Made by a program: the position numbers and the translations under genes
Shown here: positions 18,677-26,872 of the stretch, one piece after another
How the letters are laid out: each line of letters starts with the position of its first letter
Numbering within the stretch: position 1 is the stretch's first letter
Source of the DNA: Acidimicrobiia bacterium
Lineage (GTDB): Bacteria > Actinomycetota > Acidimicrobiia > Acidimicrobiales > Poriferisodalaceae
Direction of reading: 5' to 3'
Assembly (NCBI GenBank): GCA_022820505.1
Contig: JAJEFK010000055.1
Span: forward strand, 1-62,590
Length of the DNA: 62,590 nt
The notes under the pieces: generated by a model
The model's input: only the letters and a program-made list of their open reading frames with translations
Database searches by the model: none
What the model was told of the DNA's origin: nothing

Positions 18677-21414
18677 GCGCCGCCTCCCACAGCTTGCGTC
18701 GTACGGGGCTCGGCTTCGCTGTCGTGCGCGTCGGCGTCGGTTCCCAGATATGCGGCCACGACGGCCGGGTCGAGACGGATTTCCTCAGGGCTCCCGACTG
18801 CGATCTTGTCGCCGAAGTCCAGCACGACGACCTCGTCGCACACCTCGTTGACGAAGTTCATGTCGTGCTCGACAACCAGCACTGCCATGCCCCAGTCCTG
18901 GGCCAAGCGGCGAACCACCTCGGCCAGCTCTTCGCTCTCGGCGGTGCTCAGGCCGGCGGCGGGCTCATCGAGCAGCAACACGCTCGGGTGCATCGCAACC
19001 GCCCGGGCAATCGCCAGCAGCCGGTGCTTTCCGTATGAGAGGTCCTTCACGTCGCGGTGCAAGTCTCCGTCGAGCTGGAACTCGATGATCGCCCGCACAA
19101 CCTCAGGCGGGAACGGGGGGCTCGACGGCGCCACCAGATCGCGCAGGTACGACCGCATGTCCTGAGGGTCCGCGGCAACGCTGATGTTCTCGAACACCGT
19201 CGCATCTTCGAACAGCTCGAGCGTCTGGAACGAACGAGCAATGCCGTTGCGGGCACGCTTGGAGGGCGCCATGCGCGAGATGTCCTCGCCGTCGAGCACC
19301 ACTCGACCCTCCGCCGGTGCGAAGCCGCACACGGCGTCGATCAGCGATGTCTTGCCGGCGCCGTTCGGGCCGATCAGCCCCGTGATGGTGCCCGGAGTGA
19401 GGTTGAAGCTGACATCGTTGACCGCTACGACGGCCCCGTAGCGCACGGTCATGTTCTCGATGCTCAGCACGCGAGCCGGGACCTTCGACTGTTCGCTCTC
19501 AGAGGCGTTCGGGTCGGAGACGTCTTCGAGTTCGATGAAGTAGGAGCGGCCCCACTTGCGGGCTCGCTTCACCAGCCGGAAGATCTTCACCCACTCGGCG
19601 GCGACACCGTCCTTGTACCCGAGCACCATGAGCAAGATGGCGATGCCGCTGATGAGCTGGGTCCAGCGGCCCACCCCGTCCCACGTCGATTCGAGCACTT
19701 CCTGGCTGAAGGCTGCGGTCGCCATGGTGGCGCCCACGAACGCACCGAGCAGGTGACCGACGCCGCCCACGATTGCCAGGCCCACGAACAGGATCGAGGT
19801 GAGGTTGGTGAACGACGTGTAGCTGACCGATGTCAGCCGGAATGCCAGCACGATCCCGCCCAGCGCCGCTATTGCCGAGCTGAGCGAGAAGGCGAACAGC
19901 TTCGCCTTGGGCACGTCGATGCCGAGCGCCGTAGCCGCCCGCTCGTTGGTTCGGATGGCGAGCAGGCGCCGGCCGCTGCGCCCGCGACGCACGTTCGACA
20001 CCACCCACACCGCCAACAGCGCCATCGCCAGCACGAAGAGGCCATATCGCTCCGGGTAGCGAATGGAGCCGATGTCGAGTCCGAACAGCTCGGGGCTGCC
20101 GACCTGGGTGCCTTGCACGCCGCCGGTGTACTCGCGGTTGCGGAACAGCATCAGCTCGATGGTGGTGCCGAGTCCCAACGTGACAATGGCGAGATTGATG
20201 CCGCGGGTTCGTGCAGCCGGCAAGGCGAAGATGAAACCCAGCGGCACGGCGGCCAGCACGCCGACGACCAGCGCCAACAGGAACGGGATGTCGAACACCG
20301 CAACGAGGCGTCCTGACACGTACGCGCCGAACCCCGCGATGGTGTACTGCGCCAGCGATAGCTGGCCCGCGTAGCCGGTCAGCAGCACGATCGACAGCAG
20401 CACGATCGAAACGCCCATGGTGACGGTCAGGGCGTCGATCCACTTGGCCTGCTTGGTGAGCATCAGGAACGCCACCGTGCCGATGCCGAAGATCGTCCAG
20501 TCCCACGACATGCGTCCGTTGCCGATCATCGGCAGCTCGCGCAAGAAGTAGTCCCGAGGAGGCAGCGACCGGCCCTTGAACACCAGCACAGCCACAATCA
20601 CCAGGAAGGGCAGCGATGGCCCCAGACCTTGCTGGTCGACGTAGCGGCCCACAAGGGTTTGACCGACGCCCAATGCCAGGCCGGCGGCGGTGGCGATGGG
20701 GAACGACCGGAAGTCCCCGACCAGCGCAGCGGCCAAGGCTGCGAGCACCAGCGAAGTCATGGCCGTGACCTGCAACGTGATGATGGGCACCACCAAGATG
20801 CCCGCAACCGCAGCGATGGCCGAGCCCAGCGCCCAGTTCTGGATGGCGATCGCATTCGGCGACAACCCGATGGCCGAAGCGGCTCGCTCGCTCTCGGACA
20901 CTGCCTCGGTGGCGAGGCCGAAGTTGCTCCGTCGATACATCGACCACAGCACCACGGCGAACACGCACGCCACTCCGAACAGGATCAGCCGGTCGACGGT
21001 GATCGCAACCTCGCCCCACAGCGTCACCCGGTTGGTGGGCAGCCAACTGGACACCTGGCGTGCGTTGGAGCCGTACCGGATGACCACGCCGGCCTGGATC
21101 AAGATGAGCACGCCGAGAGTCGCGATGACGCGGATCAGCGTGCTGGCGCGCCGCAGCGGCCGCATGATCACCCAGTGCGTCAGGGCGCCCAGCAGCGCTG
21201 ACAGCGCGACGCCCGTCAGCGCCGAGAGCAGGAACGGCCAGTTGGCCCGGTTCTGCAGTTCCCACTGCAGGAACACGCCCGCGATTGCGGTTGCGCCCAG
21301 GGAGAAGTTCAGTACGCCGGTGCCGCGGTAGACGACGATCAAGCCTTGGGAGGCCAGCGCGTACAAGGCGCCGACCCCGAAACCCAGCAGAGCGAAGCGG
21401 ATGACCTCGTCCAA
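18673..21414 (-). CDS. Fused LivH-LivM-LivG: two permease domains and one ATPase in a single chain
   Basis: 913 residues. Residues 1-295 resemble LivH (GFGVGALYALASQGLIVVY at the N-terminus). Residues about 300-610 resemble LivM (LLTGYAGQLSLAQ, ARTRGINLAIVTLGLG, LAIRTNERAATALGID). Residues about 650-890 are a LivG ATPase with Walker A LIGPNGAGKTSL, a signature-like LSYGKHRLLAIARA and Walker B VLLLDEPAAGLS. Normally these are three genes; LivM-LivG fusions are common, the triple fusion less so. The canonical LSGGQ signature reads LSYGK here, as in many LivG proteins. It sits between the binding-protein gene and livF, so one fused chain plus LivF could make the whole membrane complex. Substrate may be amino acids, amides or urea-like compounds. 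Confidence 0.93.
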   Translation of the reverse strand: MDEVIRFALLGFGVGALYALASQGLIVVYRGTGVLNFSLGATAIAGVFLQWELQNRANWPFLLSALTGVALSALLGALTHWVIMRPLRRASTLIRVIATLGVLILIQAGVVIRYGSNARQVSSWLPTNRVTLWGEVAITVDRLILFGVACVFAVVLWSMYRRSNFGLATEAVSESERAASAIGLSPNAIAIQNWALGSAIAAVAGILVVPIITLQVTAMTSLVLAALAAALVGDFRSFPIATAAGLALGVGQTLVGRYVDQQGLGPSLPFLVIVAVLVFKGRSLPPRDYFLRELPMIGNGRMSWDWTIFGIGTVAFLMLTKQAKWIDALTVTMGVSIVLLSIVLLTGYAGQLSLAQYTIAGFGAYVSGRLVAVFDIPFLLALVVGVLAAVPLGFIFALPAARTRGINLAIVTLGLGTTIELMLFRNREYTGGVQGTQVGSPELFGLDIGSIRYPERYGLFVLAMALLAVWVVSNVRRGRSGRRLLAIRTNERAATALGIDVPKAKLFAFSLSSAIAALGGIVLAFRLTSVSYTSFTNLTSILFVGLAIVGGVGHLLGAFVGATMATAAFSQEVLESTWDGVGRWTQLISGIAILLMVLGYKDGVAAEWVKIFRLVKRARKWGRSYFIELEDVSDPNASESEQSKVPARVLSIENMTVRYGAVVAVNDVSFNLTPGTITGLIGPNGAGKTSLIDAVCGFAPAEGRVVLDGEDISRMAPSKRARNGIARSFQTLELFEDATVFENISVAADPQDMRSYLRDLVAPSSPPFPPEVVRAIIEFQLDGDLHRDVKDLSYGKHRLLAIARAVAMHPSVLLLDEPAAGLSTAESEELAEVVRRLAQDWGMAVLVVEHDMNFVNEVCDEVVVLDFGDKIAVGSPEEIRLDPAVVAAYLGTDADAHDSEAEPRTTQAVGGGA

Positions 21415-21449
21415 TGATGCTCCCGTTGCAACGGCGCTCGGCCGGCGTG

Positions 21450-21463
21450 CCCCGGCGCCGGGG
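21450..21463. repeat. Perfect 14-bp palindrome in the spacer after the binding-protein gene
   Basis: CCCCGGCGCCGGGG lies in the 108-bp gap between the substrate-binding protein gene and the fused permease gene. It could form a GC hairpin that trims expression of the downstream membrane genes relative to the binding protein, a common pattern in ABC operons. The same 14 bases also occur at 29295-29308. No T-run follows, so a classic terminator is not supported. Confidence 0.4.
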
Positions 21464-21522
21464 TGGCGGGTGATCGCTCACCCGGACCACCCCAGCGAGG
21501 GGCGTGGTGTCTCAGTTGACGG

Positions 21523-22848
21523 TCAGCCGGCGTTGCCGGTGGCCAGGTCGCCGACGTCTTCGAACTCGGTGGTCAGCGGCACGACCTTGCCATTCTCGAG
21601 CTTGCTGAACACGACGCTGCGGTTGAACAAGCGCTGGAATCCCGGGAGACCATCGGTCCACTCCTGGGTGAAGTCGAGCACCGGGACCATGCCGCCGAGA
21701 TCGAGGTTGTCGGTGGCCGAAGCAGCCTCGAAGAACGAGGTCGCATTGATCTCGCCGTCGATGGTCTCGGCGATCAGGGTGAAGGCAGCGAACGCCGCCC
21801 ACGTACCCATGCCGCCCAGGCTGTTGTAGTCGTGCTCGGTGGTGTCCCAGCCGCCCTCTTCAAGGGCCAGCCGGTACTCGTCCCACGGCGCAGTCGAGAT
21901 GTCGGGGTACATGCCGCCGATGATGTCGCCGTCAGTCGACTCCTCGTTGCCGGCGGCAGAGATCTCGTTCAGGTTGCCCTGCGGGCCGTACTGGCGAGCG
22001 TCGGTGCCCGACTGGGTCCACGCCGTATTCCAGGTGATGTACGGCGTCTCAGAGACGATGCCGATCACGCAGTCGGCACCGGTCGTCGCCTGGGCGACCT
22101 CCGACGAGTAGTCCTGCGCTGTCGGCGGCAGGATGATGATGTCGCCGAAGCTCTGGCCGAGGGCTGCTATCGCGTTCTCCATCGGCGGCAGGAAAATCTG
22201 GGCGCCGTCGATGATCACGGCGTTGATCGCCTGGCATCCGTCGTCGATGGCTCGCTTGATGATGCCGACCGCGTACATCGGCTGGTTGCCGATGGGGAAC
22301 GAGTGCGGGCTCGTCAGCTCAGACGGCGTGATCGGGCAGCACGGGCCGAACCAGGTGATGTCGGACTCGGCAATCACCGGCACGATGCTCTCCGCGAAGA
22401 ACGTGAACGAGCCGACGACCGACACCATGTTCTCCTCGACGGCTTCGCGGGCACATGCCGCAGCCACCGCAGGGTCGAACATCTCGTCGCAGACGGTGAC
22501 CTCGAGCGGCCGGCCACCGATGCCGCCCCGTGCGTTGATGTAGTCGGCGTAGGCCATCGCGGTATTCGCGATGTTGTGGTACGTCGGACCCGCCGCGTTG
22601 AGGGTGGTAACCGTCATGACCTTGATGGGCTCGCCGCTCGGGGCCTCGTCGGCAGGCGCTTGCGTGGTCTCGGGGGCTGCCGCCTCGGTGGTTGTGGGCG
22701 CGGGTTCGGTTGCACTGGCTCCGTCGTCGTCACCGTCGTCGCCGCCGCACGCAGCAGCGATCAGTGCGAAGACAGCGAGCAGCGCCGCCACCGTCCGCCA
22801 CGCTCGCCGCCTCGAATGGCGCGTCACAGCACGTTCACTGGTCGTCAT
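21523..22848 (-). CDS. ABC transporter substrate-binding lipoprotein (branched-chain amino acid type)
   Basis: 441 residues. The ATG at 22848 follows a strong GGGAGGGGAAC ribosome-binding site. An Arg-rich start, hydrophobic core and lipobox AAAC mark a lipoprotein signal peptide, followed by a Gly/Asp/Thr/Pro linker typical of actinobacterial lipoproteins. The rest fits the periplasmic-binding-protein-like fold of the LivJ type (VVGSFTFFAESIVPVIAES, DYSSEVAQATTGADCVIGIV). It is the first gene of the minus-strand importer operon. Ligand cannot be read off; the cognate operon contains a membrane protein and a flavoprotein rather than amino-acid enzymes. Confidence 0.9.
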   Translation of the reverse strand: MTTSERAVTRHSRRRAWRTVAALLAVFALIAAACGGDDGDDDGASATEPAPTTTEAAAPETTQAPADEAPSGEPIKVMTVTTLNAAGPTYHNIANTAMAYADYINARGGIGGRPLEVTVCDEMFDPAVAAACAREAVEENMVSVVGSFTFFAESIVPVIAESDITWFGPCCPITPSELTSPHSFPIGNQPMYAVGIIKRAIDDGCQAINAVIIDGAQIFLPPMENAIAALGQSFGDIIILPPTAQDYSSEVAQATTGADCVIGIVSETPYITWNTAWTQSGTDARQYGPQGNLNEISAAGNEESTDGDIIGGMYPDISTAPWDEYRLALEEGGWDTTEHDYNSLGGMGTWAAFAAFTLIAETIDGEINATSFFEAASATDNLDLGGMVPVLDFTQEWTDGLPGFQRLFNRSVVFSKLENGKVVPLTTEFEDVGDLATGNAG

Positions 22849-22989
22849 GTAGTTCCCCTCCCTAGGGACACGGCAGACCCGATGGCGGGCCGATGCGACC
22901 GCCGCCTGCCAAGTGGGTCATTCAAGCACAGCCGTCGACCGGCTGCCGAGGGTTCAGACGCCCGGCATGTGCGGCAATGCGCGCAGGTT

Positions 22990-23112
22990 CTAGGCGATCG
23001 CAAACACGATGATCGCCACGATGAACACGATGGTCAGCGCCAAGACGGCCATCGCAGCAAATCCGTCGCGATTCGTTTTGTCCTCTGCTGATGGTTCGGT
23101 CGGTTTGCGCAT
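22990..23112 (-). CDS. 40-residue single-span membrane peptide
   Basis: A short frame from the ATG at 23112: an N-terminal charged part (MRKPTEPSAEDKTNRDGF) followed by one hydrophobic helix of about 20 residues reaching to the stop codon. The topology is that of a small membrane peptide with the N-terminus inside. A GAAAGAG stretch lies about 13 bases upstream. It follows cobS by 27 bp on the same strand. Similar tiny tail-anchored-like peptides are often missed by gene finders. Function unknown; coding status rests on the clean hydrophobic segment and gene context. Confidence 0.6.
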   Translation of the reverse strand: MRKPTEPSAEDKTNRDGFAAMAVLALTIVFIVAIIVFAIA

Positions 23113-23139
23113 CCGCTGTCTGCTCTTTCGGACCGGACT

Positions 23140-23886
23140 CTAGGTCCAGAACCAGCCGACGTCGTCGAGCAGCCGCGACACCGCCACCAGCGCGGCCATC
23201 TGACTGACCTGGGCAGTCGCACCCAGAACGTCACCGGTCATGCCGCCGAACCGGCGGTAGGCCATCAGCCCGACGATCAATGCTGCGCCTGTGGCCGCGC
23301 CGACGCCGAACACACCGACTGGCCCGAGTGCGAACGCAGCGGCGTAGCTGACCAGCAGGGAGAGCGCGCACGGCAGTCCCCGCAGATGAGCGGTGTAGGA
23401 ATGACCCAAACCCGAGCCGGCGGCTGCCGGTGCCAAGGACATCGCCGCAACCGCGAGCACACGGCCGACCCCGTGCGCAAGGACCATGGCGATGATCGCA
23501 TCTCGTGCGGCCAGTGGCATGACAGCGAAGACCTGCACCAGCGTTGCCAGCACCAGCGCCAGCGTTCCGAACGTCCCGAGGCGGGAGTCCTTCATGATCT
23601 CGCGGCGTTCCTCGGGCGTCGTACCGCCGAGGGCGTCTGCCGTGTCGGCCAGGCCGTCCTCGTGGAAGGCACCGGTGACGACTGCACCAGTGGCGACGGC
23701 CAGAATCGCCGCGAGCGGAGCGCCCAGCGGCTGCCACACGGCCCAGAAGACCGCTCCGCTCAAGGCGCCTACAACTGCTCCGACGAGCGGGAACCACGGG
23801 ACGCTGCGCCCCAGATCGCGTTCGGTCGGCGGGTGCGCTCCGCCGGGAAGCCGGGTCAGGAAGGCCCACGCATAACGCAAGCTCAC
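23140..23886 (-). CDS. cobS: Adenosylcobinamide-GDP ribazoletransferase (cobalamin synthase)
   Basis: GTG start, 248 residues, the family length. The N-terminus AWAFLTRLPGGAHPP, the motif FHEDGLADTADALGG with its Asp/His residues, and SRLGTFGTLALVL are CobS signatures; five or six hydrophobic segments mark it as a membrane enzyme. It joins alpha-ribazole to adenosylcobinamide-GDP, the last steps of cobalamin nucleotide-loop assembly. Its start lies in the third repeat of a 29-bp tandem array that also carries the cobT stop, and it lies in one run with cobT and cobU. Confidence 0.93.
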   Translation of the reverse strand: MSLRYAWAFLTRLPGGAHPPTERDLGRSVPWFPLVGAVVGALSGAVFWAVWQPLGAPLAAILAVATGAVVTGAFHEDGLADTADALGGTTPEERREIMKDSRLGTFGTLALVLATLVQVFAVMPLAARDAIIAMVLAHGVGRVLAVAAMSLAPAAAGSGLGHSYTAHLRGLPCALSLLVSYAAAFALGPVGVFGVGAATGAALIVGLMAYRRFGGMTGDVLGATAQVSQMAALVAVSRLLDDVGWFWT

Positions 23887-23946
23887 GCTGAGTCCCCTAC
23901 GTTTCGCAAGCTCACGCTGAATCCCCTACGTTTCGCAAGCTCACGC
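23876..23946. repeat. 29-bp tandem duplication between cobT stop and cobS start
   Basis: Two full 29-bp units (23876-23904 and 23905-23933, one mismatch) and a 13-bp partial unit (23934-23946). Read on the minus strand each unit contains GCGTGAGCTTGCG, so the cobT stop TGA and the cobS GTG start are both copied. Each extra copy makes a ten-codon mini-frame (MSLRNVGDSA) ending in the next unit. This separates genes that were probably overlapping or coupled. Confidence 0.9.
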
Positions 23947-25005
23947 CAAGCCCCATTCGGCGAAGGTGGCGACGTCGGTGACGGCCGCTGCAGCGATCTG
24001 CACGATCGGCACGGCGACGAGCGCACCCGTGCCCTCTCCCAGCCGCAGATCCAAACGCACGAGCGGTTCCAGCCCGAGCTTGTCTAGGAGCGCTCCATGG
24101 CCTGGCTCAGCGGAGCAATGCCCGGCGATGCAGTGGTCGAGGCTGCCCGGCGCAGCCAGTGCCAACGGTGCCGCGGCGGCCGTTCCGATGAAGCCGTCGA
24201 GGATGACCGGAATCGAGCGGTGCCGCGCCGCCGCCACCGCCCCGGCCATAGCTGCTAGCTCACGCCCGCCTGCTCGGCGCAGCGCCTCCAGCGGGGCAAC
24301 GCTGCCCACCCGTTCCAGCACATCGCGTACCACAGCCCGCTTGTGATCGAGCGCTCCTGCCTGCACACCGGTGCCTGGCCCCGTCCATTGTGTTGCGGCC
24401 TCGGCCGGCGACATCGCGTCGTCGGCGAAGAGCAGCCCGCAGACGGCAGCCGCGGCTGTGGTGTTGCCGATTCCCAGTTCTCCCAGCACCAGCAGGTCGG
24501 CCTGGTCGTCGATGACGGCACGGTCAACGGCGAGAACGCCCGCCTCGACGGCTGCGTCGAACTCGTCGGCGCTCATCGCATCGTGCGTGCGGATGTTGCC
24601 CGTCGGCTTGCCGACGCCAACGTCGTCGCATCGCACCACCGCACCCACCTGACGGGCGACAGCCGTCACCGTGGCGACACCGCTGTCAACCGCAGACACC
24701 ATCGCAGCAGTGACCTCCGACGGGTACGCACTCACACCCTCGGCGGCGACCCCGTGGTCAGCCGCAAAGACGAGCACGGCCGGCTGCCCGACGGTGGGCT
24801 CAGGCGTGTGCTGCCAGCCGGCGAGCCATGCGGCGACCCGATCGAGCCGTTCGAACGCACCGGCGGGACGCAGCACCTGCGACGCCCGTTCAGCCACCGC
24901 CCGCTGCGCAGCCTCGTCGGGACCTGGCAAATCTTCGAGCATCCGTCCCAGCGCGCTGCCGTCGCCTGAGCGAGCACGTGAATGAGGCGGGGTCTCAGGC
25001 GCCAT
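23941..25005 (-). CDS. cobT: Nicotinate-nucleotide-dimethylbenzimidazole phosphoribosyltransferase
   Basis: 354 residues. Signatures: VFAADHGVAAEGVSAYP, LGELGIGNTTAAAAVCG (the classic GEMGIGNTT motif), HKRAVVRDVLERV, IPVILDGFIGTAAA and near the C-terminus RLGEGTGA, whose Glu is the likely catalytic base. It makes alpha-ribazole-5-phosphate from nicotinate mononucleotide and dimethylbenzimidazole. The start overlaps cobU by 11 bp, and cobS follows. No ring-building genes are present, so the local cluster covers only the lower-ligand part and could serve salvage. Confidence 0.94.
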   Translation of the reverse strand: MAPETPPHSRARSGDGSALGRMLEDLPGPDEAAQRAVAERASQVLRPAGAFERLDRVAAWLAGWQHTPEPTVGQPAVLVFAADHGVAAEGVSAYPSEVTAAMVSAVDSGVATVTAVARQVGAVVRCDDVGVGKPTGNIRTHDAMSADEFDAAVEAGVLAVDRAVIDDQADLLVLGELGIGNTTAAAAVCGLLFADDAMSPAEAATQWTGPGTGVQAGALDHKRAVVRDVLERVGSVAPLEALRRAGGRELAAMAGAVAAARHRSIPVILDGFIGTAAAAPLALAAPGSLDHCIAGHCSAEPGHGALLDKLGLEPLVRLDLRLGEGTGALVAVPIVQIAAAAVTDVATFAEWGLA

Positions 25006-25528
25006 TGCTGGGGCCCTGCAGTTCCAGCAGGCGGCCGACCACCACCAGATACGCCCGGTCGGCCGCAGCGAAGATGGCTTGGTTCACCGACCCGAGCACA
25101 TCCCTGTATGCCCTTCCCAGCAGCGTGGCCGGAACGACGCCCGAGCCGACCTCGTTGGTGACCACGATGGCCGTGCCGCTGCGCTGCCGAAGGCGCTCGC
25201 CCAGGTCGGCGGCCTCTGCGACGATCGCGCGGGCGGAGTCGGTGCCCTCAGCCAGCATCCGGTTCGAGACCCACATCGACAGGCAATCGATGACGATGGT
25301 CGTCTCGGCATCTACCTGCTCCACGGCGTGCGCCAGGTGGATCGGGGCCTCGACCGTGATCCATGCGGCAGGCCGATCGGCCCGATGCCTCTCGATGCGT
25401 TCAGTCATCTCATCGTCACCGGCTTCGGCCGTGGCGATGAACGTCACCGGTGCACCGGCCGACGTGGCGGCGCTCAGCGCGGCAGTGGACTTCCCGCTGC
25501 GAGCACCCCCAGTGAACGCGATCAGCAC
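24995..25528 (-). CDS. cobU: Adenosylcobinamide kinase / adenosylcobinamide-phosphate guanylyltransferase
   Basis: GTG start, 177 residues, normal for CobU/CobP. P-loop GGARSGKS at residues 7-14, followed by the His-bearing RIERHRADRPAAW (the usual guanylylated His region), IDCLSMWVSN and TNEVGSGVVP, all family signatures. It phosphorylates adenosylcobinamide and then attaches GMP. First of the three cobalamin genes in transcription order, 24 bp after the DUF1015 gene and overlapping cobT by 11 bp. Confidence 0.95.
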   Translation of the reverse strand: MLIAFTGGARSGKSTAALSAATSAGAPVTFIATAEAGDDEMTERIERHRADRPAAWITVEAPIHLAHAVEQVDAETTIVIDCLSMWVSNRMLAEGTDSARAIVAEAADLGERLRQRSGTAIVVTNEVGSGVVPATLLGRAYRDVLGSVNQAIFAAADRAYLVVVGRLLELQGPSNGA

Positions 25529-25552
25529 GAGCGAAACAGCATCTGCAGCGGA

Positions 25553-26728
25553 TCAGCAGCGAACCAGCAGCAACCCGGAGCGAGCCTTGGGCAGGAAGTA
25601 GGTGGTCTTCGGCGGCATCACACCGCCGAAGTCGGCAACTTCGAACACCGAATCGAGCGGCACCGGCGCCAGCAGGATCGTGACCGGCGCTGGGGCGGCT
25701 TCCACGGTCGTAGGCCGGTAGGTGAGCCGCGGATCCGAAGCACTCTCCACGCCGAAGATGTCGCCGAGTATGAACTCGTGAACGAATGCGGCATCCAGCC
25801 GGGTCGCCGGGTTCTGGACGGGAGACGTGTCGTCGGCGGGTCCGGCGTGGCGCAGACGAGCGCGGAACCAGTGGCCTGCCACGCCCACGCCGACCCATCC
25901 CGGCGCCCCCGGGCGCGCTGCTGCCGCGTCGGCCACCTCTTCGACATCGCAGCGGGCTCTCATCAATTCCATGACGCGCCTGGGCATCATGTCGAGTTCG
26001 TTCAGTTCGCGGTCGAAGCTGCCGAGGTGCAGCTCGTCGGTGGGTGCGCACGCCACGAGCACGTGTGAGAAGCCGGCCTGCCTGGCGGCCGCGACGCGAT
26101 GGTGCCCGTCCACGATGTACAGCGGGCCGTCGAGGCCGACGCTGGCACCCTCGCCACCCCCGACAACGGCCGGCCACAGCGTGACCCGCGCACCGTCAGC
26201 GGTCTTGGTGTCGAGCAGCGGCTCGAGCGGTGTGGACGCCCCGGCTGCAGCAAGGGTGGCCTCGATGACGTCGGACACCATCGTCAGCCGCGGCGCGGTC
26301 ACGACCACGGGGCTCGACATGCGGCCGACCTCGGTGAAGTGCACGGCCAAGCCGTGCACCCGGCCCGGCTGGGTGTCCTCGTGCGGTCGCAGCTCATGGG
26401 AGGCGAGGCGCACGCCGCCCAGCAATGCGTGCTGCGCGTGGCCGTCAGCCTCCACGCACTGCACGTACAGGCCTGGCTCCCGGGCGCCACCGAACACGCC
26501 CAGACCGATGAGCCGGTCGAGTGCCTGGGTGCTGCGTGTGGCGTGCTGCCGGTGCTCGCTGGGGTGGCCGAAGCTCTCCGGCGGCAGTCCGGCCACGTGG
26601 GCGAAGGAGTCGGGATTGTCGGCGAGGTGCTGGGCGTGCTCGTCGGGGGTGAGCGAGTCATACGGCGCGGGGATCACCGTCGGCGCCCATTCGGGCGTCA
26701 ACACACGAGCGCTGACCGGCTCGATCAT
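25553..26728 (-). CDS. DUF1015 family protein
   Basis: 391 residues; the ATG at 26728 follows a purine-rich GGGAGGGAGAG site. Family signatures are YIVDGHHRVAAA (usually ADGHHR) and, near the C-terminus, GGVMPPKTTYFLPKARSGLLLV. DUF1015 proteins have been compared with ParB/Srx-like folds and some relatives phosphorylate free serine; I cannot say if that applies here. It lies 24 bp upstream of cobU in the same direction, so may share its transcript without being functionally tied to cobalamin. Confidence 0.85.
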   Translation of the reverse strand: MIEPVSARVLTPEWAPTVIPAPYDSLTPDEHAQHLADNPDSFAHVAGLPPESFGHPSEHRQHATRSTQALDRLIGLGVFGGAREPGLYVQCVEADGHAQHALLGGVRLASHELRPHEDTQPGRVHGLAVHFTEVGRMSSPVVVTAPRLTMVSDVIEATLAAAGASTPLEPLLDTKTADGARVTLWPAVVGGGEGASVGLDGPLYIVDGHHRVAAARQAGFSHVLVACAPTDELHLGSFDRELNELDMMPRRVMELMRARCDVEEVADAAAARPGAPGWVGVGVAGHWFRARLRHAGPADDTSPVQNPATRLDAAFVHEFILGDIFGVESASDPRLTYRPTTVEAAPAPVTILLAPVPLDSVFEVADFGGVMPPKTTYFLPKARSGLLLVRC

Positions 26729-26872
26729 CCGCTCTCCCTCCCCGCCGCCCCGTCTCGCGCACCCGGAATGTCGAGCCCCGCCCTGATGAGCCCTGGGAGC
26801 GCGGCGACGCGGCGGATCGAAGTTATCTCACGTCCAGCAGCAGGTTCGACGCGCGCGCCCCGAGCTCAGCCT

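Noticed and set aside
22861..26872. Cobalamin riboswitch near the cob genes
   Set aside because: The cob genes are tightly packed and no adequate leader or recognisable B12-box sequence is present.
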